From Archangium violaceum (lineage in GTDB: Bacteria; Myxococcota; Myxococcia; Myxococcales; Myxococcaceae): DNA of 64,000 nucleotides. The first letter of the stretch is position 1. Every line of letters starts with the position of its first letter. Where the stretch lies: NCBI RefSeq assembly GCF_016859125.1, contig NZ_CP069338.1, forward strand, positions 434,001-498,000. The letters run 5' to 3'. The position numbers and the translations under genes are program-made. The notes beneath the pieces are model-generated. The model saw only the letters and a program-made list of their open reading frames with translations, did not search any database and had not been told where the DNA came from. Positions 26,765 to 34,884 of the stretch are shown in pieces.

Positions 26765-28039
26765 TCAAGGAGTGGGAGACCTCCCCGTCCGGCCGGCCAG
26801 CTCGTCCCGCCGTTTCTCGGCCTCGTTCACGTCCTTGGAGAACTCGTCCAGGTAGCGCTGGCGCTCCTCGCTCGTCCACTCAGCGGGTGAGAAACGCTCC
26901 AGGCCGTACTGTTGGGTGGTGTGCACATCGCCAGAGAGCGATTTCATCACCTCGCGGTCCGGGTCGCCCTGCTCCCTGAGCAGGAACCCCTCCACGTCCC
27001 GCAGCTTGAGGGGGAAGTCGGGCTTCTCGTCATGGAGGAGCAGTCCGAAGACGGTGAACTTCACCTCGCGCGCGCCGGCCTCCAACTCCTCGTTGAAGGA
27101 TACATAAGCAAAAGGAATACCCGCCCCGTCGTCCACGCGCCCCGCCATCACGTAGCGGCCGGGCTTGCGAACCTGGAGGCCGACGTAGAGTTGCAACGAG
27201 CCGTGCTCCACCGCCTCGCGCACCCGCCCGGTGAAGGTGGCGGGCGGAGCCGGGGTGAACATGACGTCGAAGAAGGCGCCTCCCTCGGCGTTGCCATTCG
27301 CGCGCACGCGGAACTCCACGCGCAGCGTCCCCTCGAACATGGCGAAGCCCTGGCGGGACGGCTGGAAGCGCCCCGTCCACGTGCCATCACCGGCCACGTC
27401 GTCGCCGTCACGGCCCGAGTCATTGAAGTCCAGCGGCACCGAGCCGAGCTGCCCGGCCGCCTCCATGTGCGGCGCCTCGTGGGCGAAGGCGGAGTGCACC
27501 TCGCACGACAGCGGCTGGCCGGTGTGCGCGTTCTCGCAGCCCACGAAGAAGCGCACCACCTCGTCGCCCACGACGAAGACCTTCTCCTGCTTCAGGCGCA
27601 GCGAGATGTCCCGCTGCTCCTTGCCGAGGGGCTGCTTGCGCTCCGGGGAGGCCGGGTACACCTGATCCGGGTGCTCCTTGATGGAGCGCGACTCGGGCGG
27701 GTAGCGCGTGGACCGCCGGTAGGAGTCGAGGGTGAAACGAGCCCGCTCCAGCCGCTGCTCCCAGAGTTGCCGCTGTGCCTCGCGCTCGGCGTCCTCGGGT
27801 GAGAGCGGAGCGGCATCGGGCCGCACGGGAGCTCCCGCGGACGGACGCGCCGAGGCACGAGGCGGTGGGCCCTCGGGCGCGCGACCCGCGGGAGAGGACT
27901 CCGGACCGGGCGCGGACACATCCGCCACACCCGACCCGGGACGGATGAGCCCCACGGAGAGAAGCAACCCTCCCACTCCCAGCGCGAGAGGAACAAGCAG
28001 GAGGAGCCAACGACCACGGAGGGAAGGGCGCTGATTCAT
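26765..28039 (-). CDS. Membrane-anchored choice-of-anchor X-type secreted protein
   Basis: 424 residues from ATG 28039; a codon three residues upstream is an alternative. One hydrophobic helix at about 10-30 (WLLLLVPLALGVGGLLLSVG) is an uncleaved anchor or signal. A Pro/Ser/Ala/Gly-rich linker runs to about 80 and is followed by a charged segment. The main domain, about 120-400, is beta-rich; DFNDSGRDGDDVAGDGTW is a Ca-binding-like Asp/Gly motif of the choice-of-anchor X family. It is probably exposed in the periplasm or on the surface. A 30-bp gap follows before the lipase-like gene, but whether the pair is one operon is unclear because both are on the minus strand and the lipase-like gene lies upstream. 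Confidence 0.65.
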   Translation of the reverse strand: MNQRPSLRGRWLLLLVPLALGVGGLLLSVGLIRPGSGVADVSAPGPESSPAGRAPEGPPPRASARPSAGAPVRPDAAPLSPEDAEREAQRQLWEQRLERARFTLDSYRRSTRYPPESRSIKEHPDQVYPASPERKQPLGKEQRDISLRLKQEKVFVVGDEVVRFFVGCENAHTGQPLSCEVHSAFAHEAPHMEAAGQLGSVPLDFNDSGRDGDDVAGDGTWTGRFQPSRQGFAMFEGTLRVEFRVRANGNAEGGAFFDVMFTPAPPATFTGRVREAVEHGSLQLYVGLQVRKPGRYVMAGRVDDGAGIPFAYVSFNEELEAGAREVKFTVFGLLLHDEKPDFPLKLRDVEGFLLREQGDPDREVMKSLSGDVHTTQQYGLERFSPAEWTSEERQRYLDEFSKDVNEAEKRRDELAGRTGRSPTP

Positions 28040-28068
28040 GGGGCACATCCCATGCTGCCAGAAGCGGT

Positions 28069-28947
28069 TCAGTAGGCGTAGGAGACCATGTCGGCGCGCA
28101 CGGGCCCGACGATGCCCGCCCAGTTGCCAGCGGCGTAATGGTCGTAGGCCTCGCCGTCATCGCGCAGCTCGACCGTGTGGTAGGACCACTTGGCCTTGCC
28201 GTTGCTGGTGGCCGAGGTGCCGGTGTTCAGCGTGCCGTCGCAGAACCAGTCACCGGGGTTGCAGAAGCCGCCGGTGACGGAGACGCCGCCGGTGGAGTGG
28301 TAGGCCACGGCCTCGTCGTCCTGGCCCGGCAGCGTCCCGGAGTAGGCCGTCCCCCTGGCGCCGGCGAACATGTAGAACCACTTCGAGCGCGTGGTGTTGT
28401 GGTTGTACATGGCGCGCGCGGTGGAGGTGACCAGGTCGCTCGTGAGCGGCTCGCTCGACGCCCAGTCCCCCATGTTGGCCAGCTCGCTGCCGCCGCCGGC
28501 GCCCGAGGCGATGTCCACCCACTTGATGTTCCAGCCCACCTGGGTGGTGCCATCCTTGTTGCCGCACACGCCCGAGGAGTTGGGGATGGCGTTCTTCTTG
28601 TAGCGCGTGGAGCCGCCGTACAGGGACAGCGCGTAGCCGATCTGCAGATTGCCCGCGCTGTGCGCCGCGATGTAGCACCAGTTGGCGCCGGTGCAGAAGC
28701 AGTCGAGCGCGTCACGGATGCGGTAGTTCTCCACGGAGATCTTCTGCGTGCCGAGCCAGTTGACTGCCTTCTTGTTCACACCGGCCGCGGTGCTGCTCGG
28801 GCCCCAGTAGCTGAAGTCGGCGTAGTTGCCGCGCTGGGTGGTGCCGCTGTTACGGCCGTGAATCCAGAGGGAGTAGTTGGTGGCCGAGGCCTCCGCGCCG
28901 ACCAGGGCGGTGGCGGCGATGATGGCCGTGCTGAACAGCTTCTTCAT
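28069..28947 (-). CDS. Secreted lipase-like alpha/beta hydrolase
   Basis: 292 residues with a clear Sec signal (MKKLFSTAIIAATALVGAEA, cleavage after ASA). AHSAG at residues 95-99 is a nucleophile elbow with Ala in the first position, as in Bacillus LipA (AHSMG). An oxyanion-like HGRN lies at residues 30-33. Several Cys residues (CFCTGANWC and others) suggest disulfides in the exported protein. The strong ribosome site AGGAGG precedes the ATG. Substrate unknown. The upstream region is unusually AT-rich for this genome, suggesting a regulated promoter. Confidence 0.7.
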   Translation of the reverse strand: MKKLFSTAIIAATALVGAEASATNYSLWIHGRNSGTTQRGNYADFSYWGPSSTAAGVNKKAVNWLGTQKISVENYRIRDALDCFCTGANWCYIAAHSAGNLQIGYALSLYGGSTRYKKNAIPNSSGVCGNKDGTTQVGWNIKWVDIASGAGGGSELANMGDWASSEPLTSDLVTSTARAMYNHNTTRSKWFYMFAGARGTAYSGTLPGQDDEAVAYHSTGGVSVTGGFCNPGDWFCDGTLNTGTSATSNGKAKWSYHTVELRDDGEAYDHYAAGNWAGIVGPVRADMVSYAY

Positions 28948-29050
28948 GAGACAGCCTCCTGCTCGAACCTGCATGGGGGGACCCGCTCGGCTGGCCGCCG
29001 GGCAGGTGGAGGCACTGTACTTTTATTTTCTCAAAAACTGAATTACGGCC

Positions 29051-29088
29051 ATTCTCATAAAGGGAGAATATTCTGACACAACGTGTCA
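29051..29088. promoter_or_regulatory. Cluster of inverted repeats in an AT-rich regulatory region
   Basis: Three overlapping palindromes: ATTCTC-N7-GAGAAT (29051-29069), the perfect AGAATATTCT (29065-29074) and TGACAC-AAC-GTGTCA (29074-29088). They lie about 100 bases upstream of the lipase-like gene (minus) and about 140 bases upstream of the thioredoxin-like gene (plus), in a stretch far less GC-rich than its surroundings. Likely transcription-factor sites. Confidence 0.5.
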
Positions 29089-29224
29089 CCCATGGATTCC
29101 TGGATGCGGCGCGTCAGGGACTCGTATGGGCAGGGAGCGGGCGGAGGGGCGTCCGGCACGGGGACGCGGGAGGCGGATGCATAGCTTGAATCGCGTCCTT
29201 GCATCCCTTGAGGAGGCCCTACCC

Positions 29225-29707
29225 ATGTCCTCACTCGACGTACCCTTGACGCTGCTGGATCCCGAAGGCGGATGGATCAACGCCCCCGTGCACGTGCACG
29301 ACCTGCGCGGCCGGCCGACGCTCCTCTACTTCTGGTCCGAGCTGAGCCCGGCCAACGAGCAGCAACTGCCGAAGATCAAGACGCTGCTGGACGAGTTCCT
29401 GCCCAAGGGCCTCCAGGTCATCGGCGTCCACGTGCCCATGGCGGGAGAGGACCTGGAGCACGCGCTGGACACCAACGACATCGAGGCCATCGTGAAGCGG
29501 ATGGGCTTCCGCCACCCGGTGGCGGTGGATGATGGCTCGATGGAGCAGGCCTACGGCGTGACCGACGTGCCGACCTTCCTGGTGTACGACGGCTTCGGAA
29601 TCCTGCGCTTCCGCGTGGCGGGCGAGGACGCGTTGAACCCGGAGCTGCGGCGGATACTGGAGCGGCTCACCGGACCCGAGGCCAACACCGGCGCGTTCGC
29701 GCCCTGA
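29225..29707 (+). CDS. Thioredoxin/AhpC-TSA-fold protein lacking the active cysteines
   Basis: 160 residues from ATG 29225 with a GAGGAGG site upstream. Thioredoxin-fold landmarks are present: TLLYFWSELSPANEQQLPKI, VIGVHVPM and the cis-Pro loop VTDVPTFLVYD. The redox motif WCxxC is replaced by WSELS (residues 37-41), so both Cys are Ser. A disulfide reductase activity is therefore not possible in the usual way. It is probably a binding or scaffold protein, co-transcribed with the SDR gene 24 bases downstream. Confidence 0.8.
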   Translation: MSSLDVPLTLLDPEGGWINAPVHVHDLRGRPTLLYFWSELSPANEQQLPKIKTLLDEFLPKGLQVIGVHVPMAGEDLEHALDTNDIEAIVKRMGFRHPVAVDDGSMEQAYGVTDVPTFLVYDGFGILRFRVAGEDALNPELRRILERLTGPEANTGAFAP

Positions 29708-29730
29708 ACCCGACACGAGCGAGGAGCCAT

Positions 29731-30771
29731 ATGGCAGGCAGGAAGAAGAAGGAGGCCTCCCGTTTGTCGCTGGGGGCCCTGGGCGCGGCGGGAATGGGCG
29801 CGGTCATGGGGCTCCGGGCACTGATGCGGGAGAAGGTGAGCTTCGAGGGCCGCACGGTGCTGCTGACGGGCGGCTCGCGCGGGCTGGGCCTGGTGATGGC
29901 GCGCCAGTTCCTGAACGAGGGAGCGCGGGTCATCCTCAGCGCGCGGGAGGAGGTGGAGCTGTCCCGGGCGCGAGACGAGCTGGTGCGCGATGGGGGCGAG
30001 GTGCTGGCCATCCCCTGCGACGTGAGCGACCGGGTGCAGGTGGAGGCGATGGTGGCGCAGGTGCACGAGCGCTTCGGCGTGGTGGACGTTCTGGTGAACA
30101 ACGCCGGCATCATCCAGGTGGGCCCGCTGGAGTCGATGACCGAGGAGGACTTCGAAGAGGCGATGAACGTGCACTTCTGGGGACCGCTCTACACGACGCT
30201 GGCGGTGCTGCCGGAGATGAAGCGGCGGGGCTGGGGACGCATCGTGAATATCTCGTCCATTGGCGGGAAGGTGAGCATCCCGCACCTGCTGCCCTATAGC
30301 GCGAGCAAGTTCGCGCTGGTGGGCCTGTCGGACGGGCTGCGGACGGAGCTGGCGCAGGACGGCATCCTGGTGACGACGGTGTGCCCGAGCCTCATGAGGA
30401 CGGGCAGCCCGCCCAACGCCTATTTCAAGGGCAACCACGAGGCGGAGTACGCGTGGTTCGTGCTGGGAGACTCGCTGCCGGGGATGTCGATGAACGCGGA
30501 GCGGGCGGCGCGGAAGATCCTCGAGGCGTGCCGCCGGGGCGACGCGGAGGCGTTGGTGGGCATGCCGGCGAAGGTGGCGGCGCTGGCCCGGGCGCTGGCA
30601 CCGGGCCTGACGGCGGCGGTGCTGGCGCACGTGAACCGGATGATGCCACAGGACAGCAGCACGGACCGGCACCGGGGAAGCGAGAGCGAGACACCACTCA
30701 CACGCTCCTGGGTGACGAGGCTGACGAGGCAGGCGGCCCAGAAGAACAACGAGGAGGACCTGCTGCACTGA
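29731..30771 (+). CDS. Short-chain dehydrogenase/reductase with N-terminal hydrophobic helix
   Basis: 346 residues. A Lys-rich start and Gly/Ala-rich hydrophobic helix (LSLGALGAAGMGAVMGLRAL) come first, possibly a membrane anchor. The SDR domain follows: TGGSRGLG near 45, NNAG near 123, Ser in NISSIG with YSASK about 15 residues later, and a C-terminal region of about 90 extra residues ending in a polar tail. The whole resembles membrane-associated DHRS7-like dehydrogenases. Substrate unknown. It is preceded by the thioredoxin-like gene. Confidence 0.88.
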   Translation: MAGRKKKEASRLSLGALGAAGMGAVMGLRALMREKVSFEGRTVLLTGGSRGLGLVMARQFLNEGARVILSAREEVELSRARDELVRDGGEVLAIPCDVSDRVQVEAMVAQVHERFGVVDVLVNNAGIIQVGPLESMTEEDFEEAMNVHFWGPLYTTLAVLPEMKRRGWGRIVNISSIGGKVSIPHLLPYSASKFALVGLSDGLRTELAQDGILVTTVCPSLMRTGSPPNAYFKGNHEAEYAWFVLGDSLPGMSMNAERAARKILEACRRGDAEALVGMPAKVAALARALAPGLTAAVLAHVNRMMPQDSSTDRHRGSESETPLTRSWVTRLTRQAAQKNNEEDLLH

Positions 30772-30775
30772 CGCT

Positions 30776-30808
30776 CCCTCGCCCCTGGGAGAGGGCCGGG
30801 GTGAGGCT
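30776..30808 (+). repeat. Palindromic intergenic element, copy 2
   Basis: CCCTCGCCC (30776-30784), loop CT, GGGAGAGGG (30787-30795), then CCGGGGTGAGGCT. One arm mismatch relative to the other copies. It fills nearly the whole gap between the SDR stop and the convergent glycosyltransferase stop. Confidence 0.75.
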
Positions 30809-31911
30809 CACGCTCCGGACGGCTCCGGCTCCTCCCACCAGCGGCCCTTGTACTCGGCGGCGCGGGCGAGCTGCTCGCGCAGCGCCTCGAGCATCTTCAC
30901 GTTCCCCTCCTGCGAATAACCCTTCAGCGCCTCCTGGCACCGGGGCACGCGCTGGAGGAAGTCGCGCAGGCGCTCGAGGGTGAGCTCGGGCGCGTACATG
31001 CCGTAGCCCAGCTTCTCCAGATAGAGCGCGTTGAGCACCTGCTCGAACTGTCCCTTCACGGGCAGGGAGAGCAGGGGCTTGCGCAGGTACACGGCCTCGC
31101 TCATGAGCGTGTAGCCGCCACCGGCGACGACGGCCCGGGAGGTGCGCAGGTCGTCGATGAAGCCCTTCTCGCTGAAGGGGCGGTAGAGGAGGTTGCCGTC
31201 GCGCACGTCCTCGGTGAGGTCGCGGCGCAGGCCGTAGATGTGGCACGGCAGGCCGCTCTGCTTGAGGATCTCCGGCAGGGCCGTGTTGGTGGTGGCGGTC
31301 TGGTAGACGAGCAGATGCTCACCGGGCTCGGAGCTCGCCGAGAGGATCTCCGGCCGCAGGATGGAGGGCAGGAGCGTGGTGCGCTCCTTGCGGACGGGCG
31401 GGTAGAAGAACGTGGTGACGAGGTAGTGGAAGCTGCCGGGCAGCTTGGACTTCACGAGGGCGCGCGAGGCCTCGAAGTCATCCTCGAAGCCGGCGATCAG
31501 CGAGGGATCATGCTTGCAGCGGTTGATGATCTGCATGTTGTCCACGCTGATGACGGGCAGGCGGTGGTTGCGGGCGAAGAGGTAGCTGAAGCTCTCGAAG
31601 TCGCTCACCACGACGTCGGGCTTGAAGTCCTCCACGAGCTCGAAGTACTGGCGGACGTTCTGCGGCCAGCCCTTCACGGCGCCGGAGAGGTTCTGCAGCA
31701 CCGTCTGCCACTTCTTCACCGAGTTGCCTTCGTAGGCGATGGTGAGGCCCCAGATGCCGTGCACGTTCTCGAAGCGCCTGGCCAGGTAGTCCTTGGCGCG
31801 GCCCGAGACGACGATGTGGACCTCGTGCTCCTTTGTGAGCTCCTCGAGCAGCACACGGGAGCGGGTGGCATGTCCCATGCCTTCGCCAACGACACCGTAG
31901 AGGATTCGCAT
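30808..31911 (-). CDS. Glycosyltransferase family 28-like protein (MJ1255-type)
   Basis: 367 residues from ATG 31911. The N-terminus MRILYGVVGEGMGHATRSRV is the acceptor-side Gly loop of MJ1255/VC2487-type glycosyltransferases, related to MurG and UDP-glucuronosyltransferases (GT-B fold). The nucleotide-sugar side has AVVAGGGYTLMSEAVYLRKP followed by LLSLPVKGQFEQVLNA, as expected for the donor site. Probably a cytoplasmic or peripheral enzyme modifying a lipid or polysaccharide. The gene is alone, divergent from a small membrane protein gene 60 bases away. Confidence 0.85.
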   Translation of the reverse strand: MRILYGVVGEGMGHATRSRVLLEELTKEHEVHIVVSGRAKDYLARRFENVHGIWGLTIAYEGNSVKKWQTVLQNLSGAVKGWPQNVRQYFELVEDFKPDVVVSDFESFSYLFARNHRLPVISVDNMQIINRCKHDPSLIAGFEDDFEASRALVKSKLPGSFHYLVTTFFYPPVRKERTTLLPSILRPEILSASSEPGEHLLVYQTATTNTALPEILKQSGLPCHIYGLRRDLTEDVRDGNLLYRPFSEKGFIDDLRTSRAVVAGGGYTLMSEAVYLRKPLLSLPVKGQFEQVLNALYLEKLGYGMYAPELTLERLRDFLQRVPRCQEALKGYSQEGNVKMLEALREQLARAAEYKGRWWEEPEPSGA

Positions 31912-31971
31912 GGGTGCGCAGCATACGCGGGATGTGGCGCGCGAGCCCATGCGGCGGTAGCGTCCCGGGCC

Positions 31972-32271
31972 ATGCAACACGAAGGTACGGACACCAAGGG
32001 GCGGGCCTCCCTCGCGGGAGTCACCCGGGCGGCCCTGCTGGGGCTCAGTGGCGGCCTGCTGCTCGGGGGCCTCTTCCTGCTGGGCGTGGGCCTGAAGACG
32101 CGCTTCTCCCCGGCGGACTGTGCGGACCTCTCCGAGATCGAGTGCGGCTTCGCGCGGGAAGCCGCCCTGGAGATGAGCCGCATGCAGACCCTCTCCGGAG
32201 CCGCCCTGCTGTCCCTGGCGGCGGCCATGGTGGTGCTGGTGCGCTCGAAGGTACGCCCGGCCTCGAACTGA
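31972..32271 (+). CDS. Small two-helix membrane protein
   Basis: 99 residues. Two hydrophobic segments, about 18-42 (VTRAALLGLSGGLLLGGLFLLGVGL) and about 72-90 (LSGAALLSLAAAMVVLVRSK), flank a loop with two Cys (ADCADLSEIECGFAREAA), which probably form a periplasmic disulfide. No known family. The start ATG is preceded by no strong ribosome site. Confidence 0.65.
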   Translation: MQHEGTDTKGRASLAGVTRAALLGLSGGLLLGGLFLLGVGLKTRFSPADCADLSEIECGFAREAALEMSRMQTLSGAALLSLAAAMVVLVRSKVRPASN

Positions 32272-32383
32272 GAGCGAACTCCCCTCCTCCGAATACGCCC
32301 TCCTACCCCCCTGGCGGCCCTCCGACGTCAAGCGGCAGGGCGAGCGGGCGAGGTAAGTGGTTTTGCCGGTGGGACGTAGACCG

Positions 32384-32393
32384 GCTAATTAGC
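32384..32393. promoter_or_regulatory. Palindrome GCTAATTAGC upstream of the LysR gene
   Basis: Perfect 10-bp palindrome, 41 bases before the LysR start. It also reads as CTAATTAG followed by CTCTAG, an AT-rich island in GC-rich DNA. LysR proteins commonly bind just upstream of their own gene, so it may be an autoregulatory site. Confidence 0.4.
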
Positions 32394-32434
32394 TCTAGCC
32401 TCGACATTAGGCTTCGGTTAGGAGAGGCGCCCTC

Positions 32435-33334
32435 ATGCAGCTTGAATCCCTGAAGATGTTTTGTGACGTGGTCGAGACGGGCTCCTTCTCGCGGGCCGCG
32501 CAGCTCAACCACGTGACCCAGTCGGCGGTGAGCCAGCAGATCCGCGCGCTGGAGAACCGCTACGAGCAGAAGCTCCTGTCGCGCAGCGCGCGCCAGGTGA
32601 CTCCGACGCCCGCGGGCGAGCGCCTGTTTCGCGGGTGCAAGGAGATCCTCGCCCGCTTCGCCGAGGTGGAGAACGAGATCCGCGAGCAGTCCACGGAGGT
32701 GGCGGGCACCACGACGGTGTCCACCATCTACTCGGTGGGCCTGCACGAGCTGCGCAGCGTGCAGAAGCAGCTCCTGAAGACGCACCCCAAGGTGAACATG
32801 CGCCTGAACTACCGGCGCAACGACCAGGTGTACGACGACGTCATCCTGGGGGCGGCGGAGATTGGCATCGTGGCGTACCCGCAGCCGCGCGCGGGCGTGG
32901 ACATCCACCCGTTCCGCGACGACAAGCTGGCGGTGGTGTGCTCGCCCAGCCACCCGTTCGCCACCAAGGCGAAGGTGAGCCTCACGGCGCTCTCGGGCGT
33001 GCCCTTCATCGCCTTCGATCGCGAGGCCCCCACGCGCAAGGCGCTGGACCGGCTCTTCCGCGAGAAGAACCTGGACCTCAACCCGGTGATGGAGATCGAC
33101 AACGTCGAGACCATCAAGCGCGCGGTGGAGATGGGCATCGGCGTGGCCATCCTCCCCATGGCGACGGTGGCGGCCGAGGTGGCGCAGGGCTCGCTGGTCT
33201 CCAAGCCCTTCGCCGAGGGTCCGGTGTCGCGCCCCATCGGACTGCTCATCCGCAAGGGCAAGTACCTGGACCGGGCGTCGGCCGCGGTGCTCGAGGCCTT
33301 CAAGCTCGCCGAGGTCACCACCGACGAGGCGTAG
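32435..33334 (+). CDS. LysR-family transcriptional regulator
   Basis: 299 residues, AGGAGAGG before the ATG. The N-terminal winged helix-turn-helix MQLESLKMFCDVVETGSFSR then AAQLNHVTQSAVSQQIRALE is canonical. The rest is the two-lobed periplasmic-binding-type effector domain (about 90-295), with TVSTIYSVGLHEL at its start and IGVAILPMATV in the second lobe. It most resembles CbbR/CysB-type activators. It has no divergent metabolic partner, so the target is not given by context. Confidence 0.93.
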   Translation: MQLESLKMFCDVVETGSFSRAAQLNHVTQSAVSQQIRALENRYEQKLLSRSARQVTPTPAGERLFRGCKEILARFAEVENEIREQSTEVAGTTTVSTIYSVGLHELRSVQKQLLKTHPKVNMRLNYRRNDQVYDDVILGAAEIGIVAYPQPRAGVDIHPFRDDKLAVVCSPSHPFATKAKVSLTALSGVPFIAFDREAPTRKALDRLFREKNLDLNPVMEIDNVETIKRAVEMGIGVAILPMATVAAEVAQGSLVSKPFAEGPVSRPIGLLIRKGKYLDRASAAVLEAFKLAEVTTDEA

Positions 33335-33340
33335 CCCTCC

Positions 33341-34099
33341 TCAAGCAACGGACTCGACGCCGCTGGCGGGCGCCAACGCGTCCAGCCACGGCGTCAGCAG
33401 CCGCGCGCACTCCTCGGGGTGCGTGAAGTAGGGAACGTGGCCCGCGCCTCGCAGCAGGTGTTGGGGTGTCCCCGGAGGCAGCGAGGCCGCCAGCCGCGCC
33501 ATCGACGAGGGGGGAACCAGCACGTCCCGGTCCCCCTGCACGCACACACACGAGACGGGCAGCTTCCGCAGCTCCGGTGGAGGCGGCTCGCCGCCGATGG
33601 CGAAGGCGCGGTGGAGCGTGGTCATCCGCTCCAGCCACGTGGTGGGCACCACGTCGGGGACGCGCGCCAACGGAATGGGCTTCCACGAGGCCAGGGCCGC
33701 CGTGAGCGGGCCCGGGCGCCCCAGGACGGCGATGGGCCCCATCATCGCGAGGAGGTTGCCGCGCAGGCCCAGGTGCTCGGGCCGGGTGAAGGCGCAGAGG
33801 AAGGCCACGCCCCGTGCCGCCCCCCCCGCCGCCAGGTGCGCGGCCACCATGCCCCCGAAGGAGCTGGCCACCACCGCGTCCACCGGACCGGCCGCCCTCA
33901 GCACCTCGTTGGCGAGCGCCCCCGCCCCCCGAGCGGCATGCTCGCCTTCCGGGTACTCGACGAGAATGGGACGGGCCACGCGGGAGAGCCGCTCGGCGAG
34001 TGCCCGGAAGCCCGCCCCCCGAGCTCCCAGCCCGGGGAGCAACAACACCCGGGGACCCACTCCTCGACCCAGCTCCGTCAGCTCGACCACCTGGCGCAT
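33341..34099 (-). CDS. Alpha/beta hydrolase
   Basis: 252 residues, no signal peptide. Oxyanion segment LLLPGLGARG, nucleophile elbow VVASSFGGM near residue 80 (Ser in A-S-S-F-G), acid in QGDRDVLVP near 195, and catalytic His in GAGHVPYFTHPEE near 225. All three triad residues are present. The C-terminus of this protein converges with the LysR gene after six bases. Substrate unknown. Confidence 0.85.
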   Translation of the reverse strand: MRQVVELTELGRGVGPRVLLLPGLGARGAGFRALAERLSRVARPILVEYPEGEHAARGAGALANEVLRAAGPVDAVVASSFGGMVAAHLAAGGAARGVAFLCAFTRPEHLGLRGNLLAMMGPIAVLGRPGPLTAALASWKPIPLARVPDVVPTTWLERMTTLHRAFAIGGEPPPPELRKLPVSCVCVQGDRDVLVPPSSMARLAASLPPGTPQHLLRGAGHVPYFTHPEECARLLTPWLDALAPASGVESVA

Positions 34100-34174
34100 G
34101 TGCCTCCTCGCGAACGCGCTCGGAACAGCGCCCGTGCGCGCATTCTGCCCGCCCCTCCCCGCATGCCCCCCTGG

Positions 34175-34759
34175 TTACCAGGAGACCTCGATCTCCGTGT
34201 CGCTCAGGCTCAATTGTCGCCCGGTGGCCCTCACGTTCGCCACCTTCGTGGACTCGAAGATGCCCCGCACCGCGCCCTCGAAGTACTCCATCGGGAGGGT
34301 GCTCCCCTTGATGGAGACGATGCCCGAGCCCGGTCCCGTCCAGTGCACCGAGCAGTCGCCATGCCGCAGCGAGGTCCGGAACGCCGAGGGAAAACCATTG
34401 AGCATCCGCCTCGGCTCGCCTCCGGCCAGCATCAACAACACGCGCCCCGCCCCCGACTCCAGGTAGGACGGAGCCACCCGCTGCCCCAGGTGCCGCATCG
34501 CCGCGGCGAAGCCCTCATGCTTCTCGCTCAGCGCCCAGGCCGCGGTGTAGAGCAACCGGTTCAACGCCCCCACCGGGTAGCTGAAGAAGGTCATGAACCG
34601 CGCGCCGCCCGCCGCCTCGATGCAGCGCTCCAGCACCAGAGGCTCCTCCAGCTCGCGCACCACCTCCAGCGCGCCGGTGAAGAAGAAGCCACGCAGGGTG
34701 TCCTCGGGCCCGCATAGGGCCAGCCGCTGTTCCAACTCCCGCTGTGAGCCCTTCTCCAT
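34175..34759 (-). CDS. DUF2378 family protein (TIGR02265), myxobacteria-specific
   Basis: 194 residues from ATG 34759. The segments LRGFFFTGALEVVRELEEPL, MTFFSYPVGALNRLLYTAA and LESTKVANVRATGRQLSLSD-like C-terminus match the TIGR02265/DUF2378 paralog family, which occurs in many copies in Myxococcales and almost nowhere else. The fold resembles heme-NO/V4R-type sensor domains in length and pattern, but I would not assign a ligand. It is divergent from the pseudokinase gene, 125 bases apart. Confidence 0.8.
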   Translation of the reverse strand: MEKGSQRELEQRLALCGPEDTLRGFFFTGALEVVRELEEPLVLERCIEAAGGARFMTFFSYPVGALNRLLYTAAWALSEKHEGFAAAMRHLGQRVAPSYLESGAGRVLLMLAGGEPRRMLNGFPSAFRTSLRHGDCSVHWTGPGSGIVSIKGSTLPMEYFEGAVRGIFESTKVANVRATGRQLSLSDTEIEVSW

Positions 34760-34884
34760 GGCTCCTCCGAGTATTGGCTCCCCGATTCCAGGGTCAAGAC
34801 ACCTCCGCCTCGTGTTGGAGGCTGGACGTCTCATGGGGGGGGCCCCCGGTGTCCACGGAGGTCTCCCGGTCTACACTTCCAACC

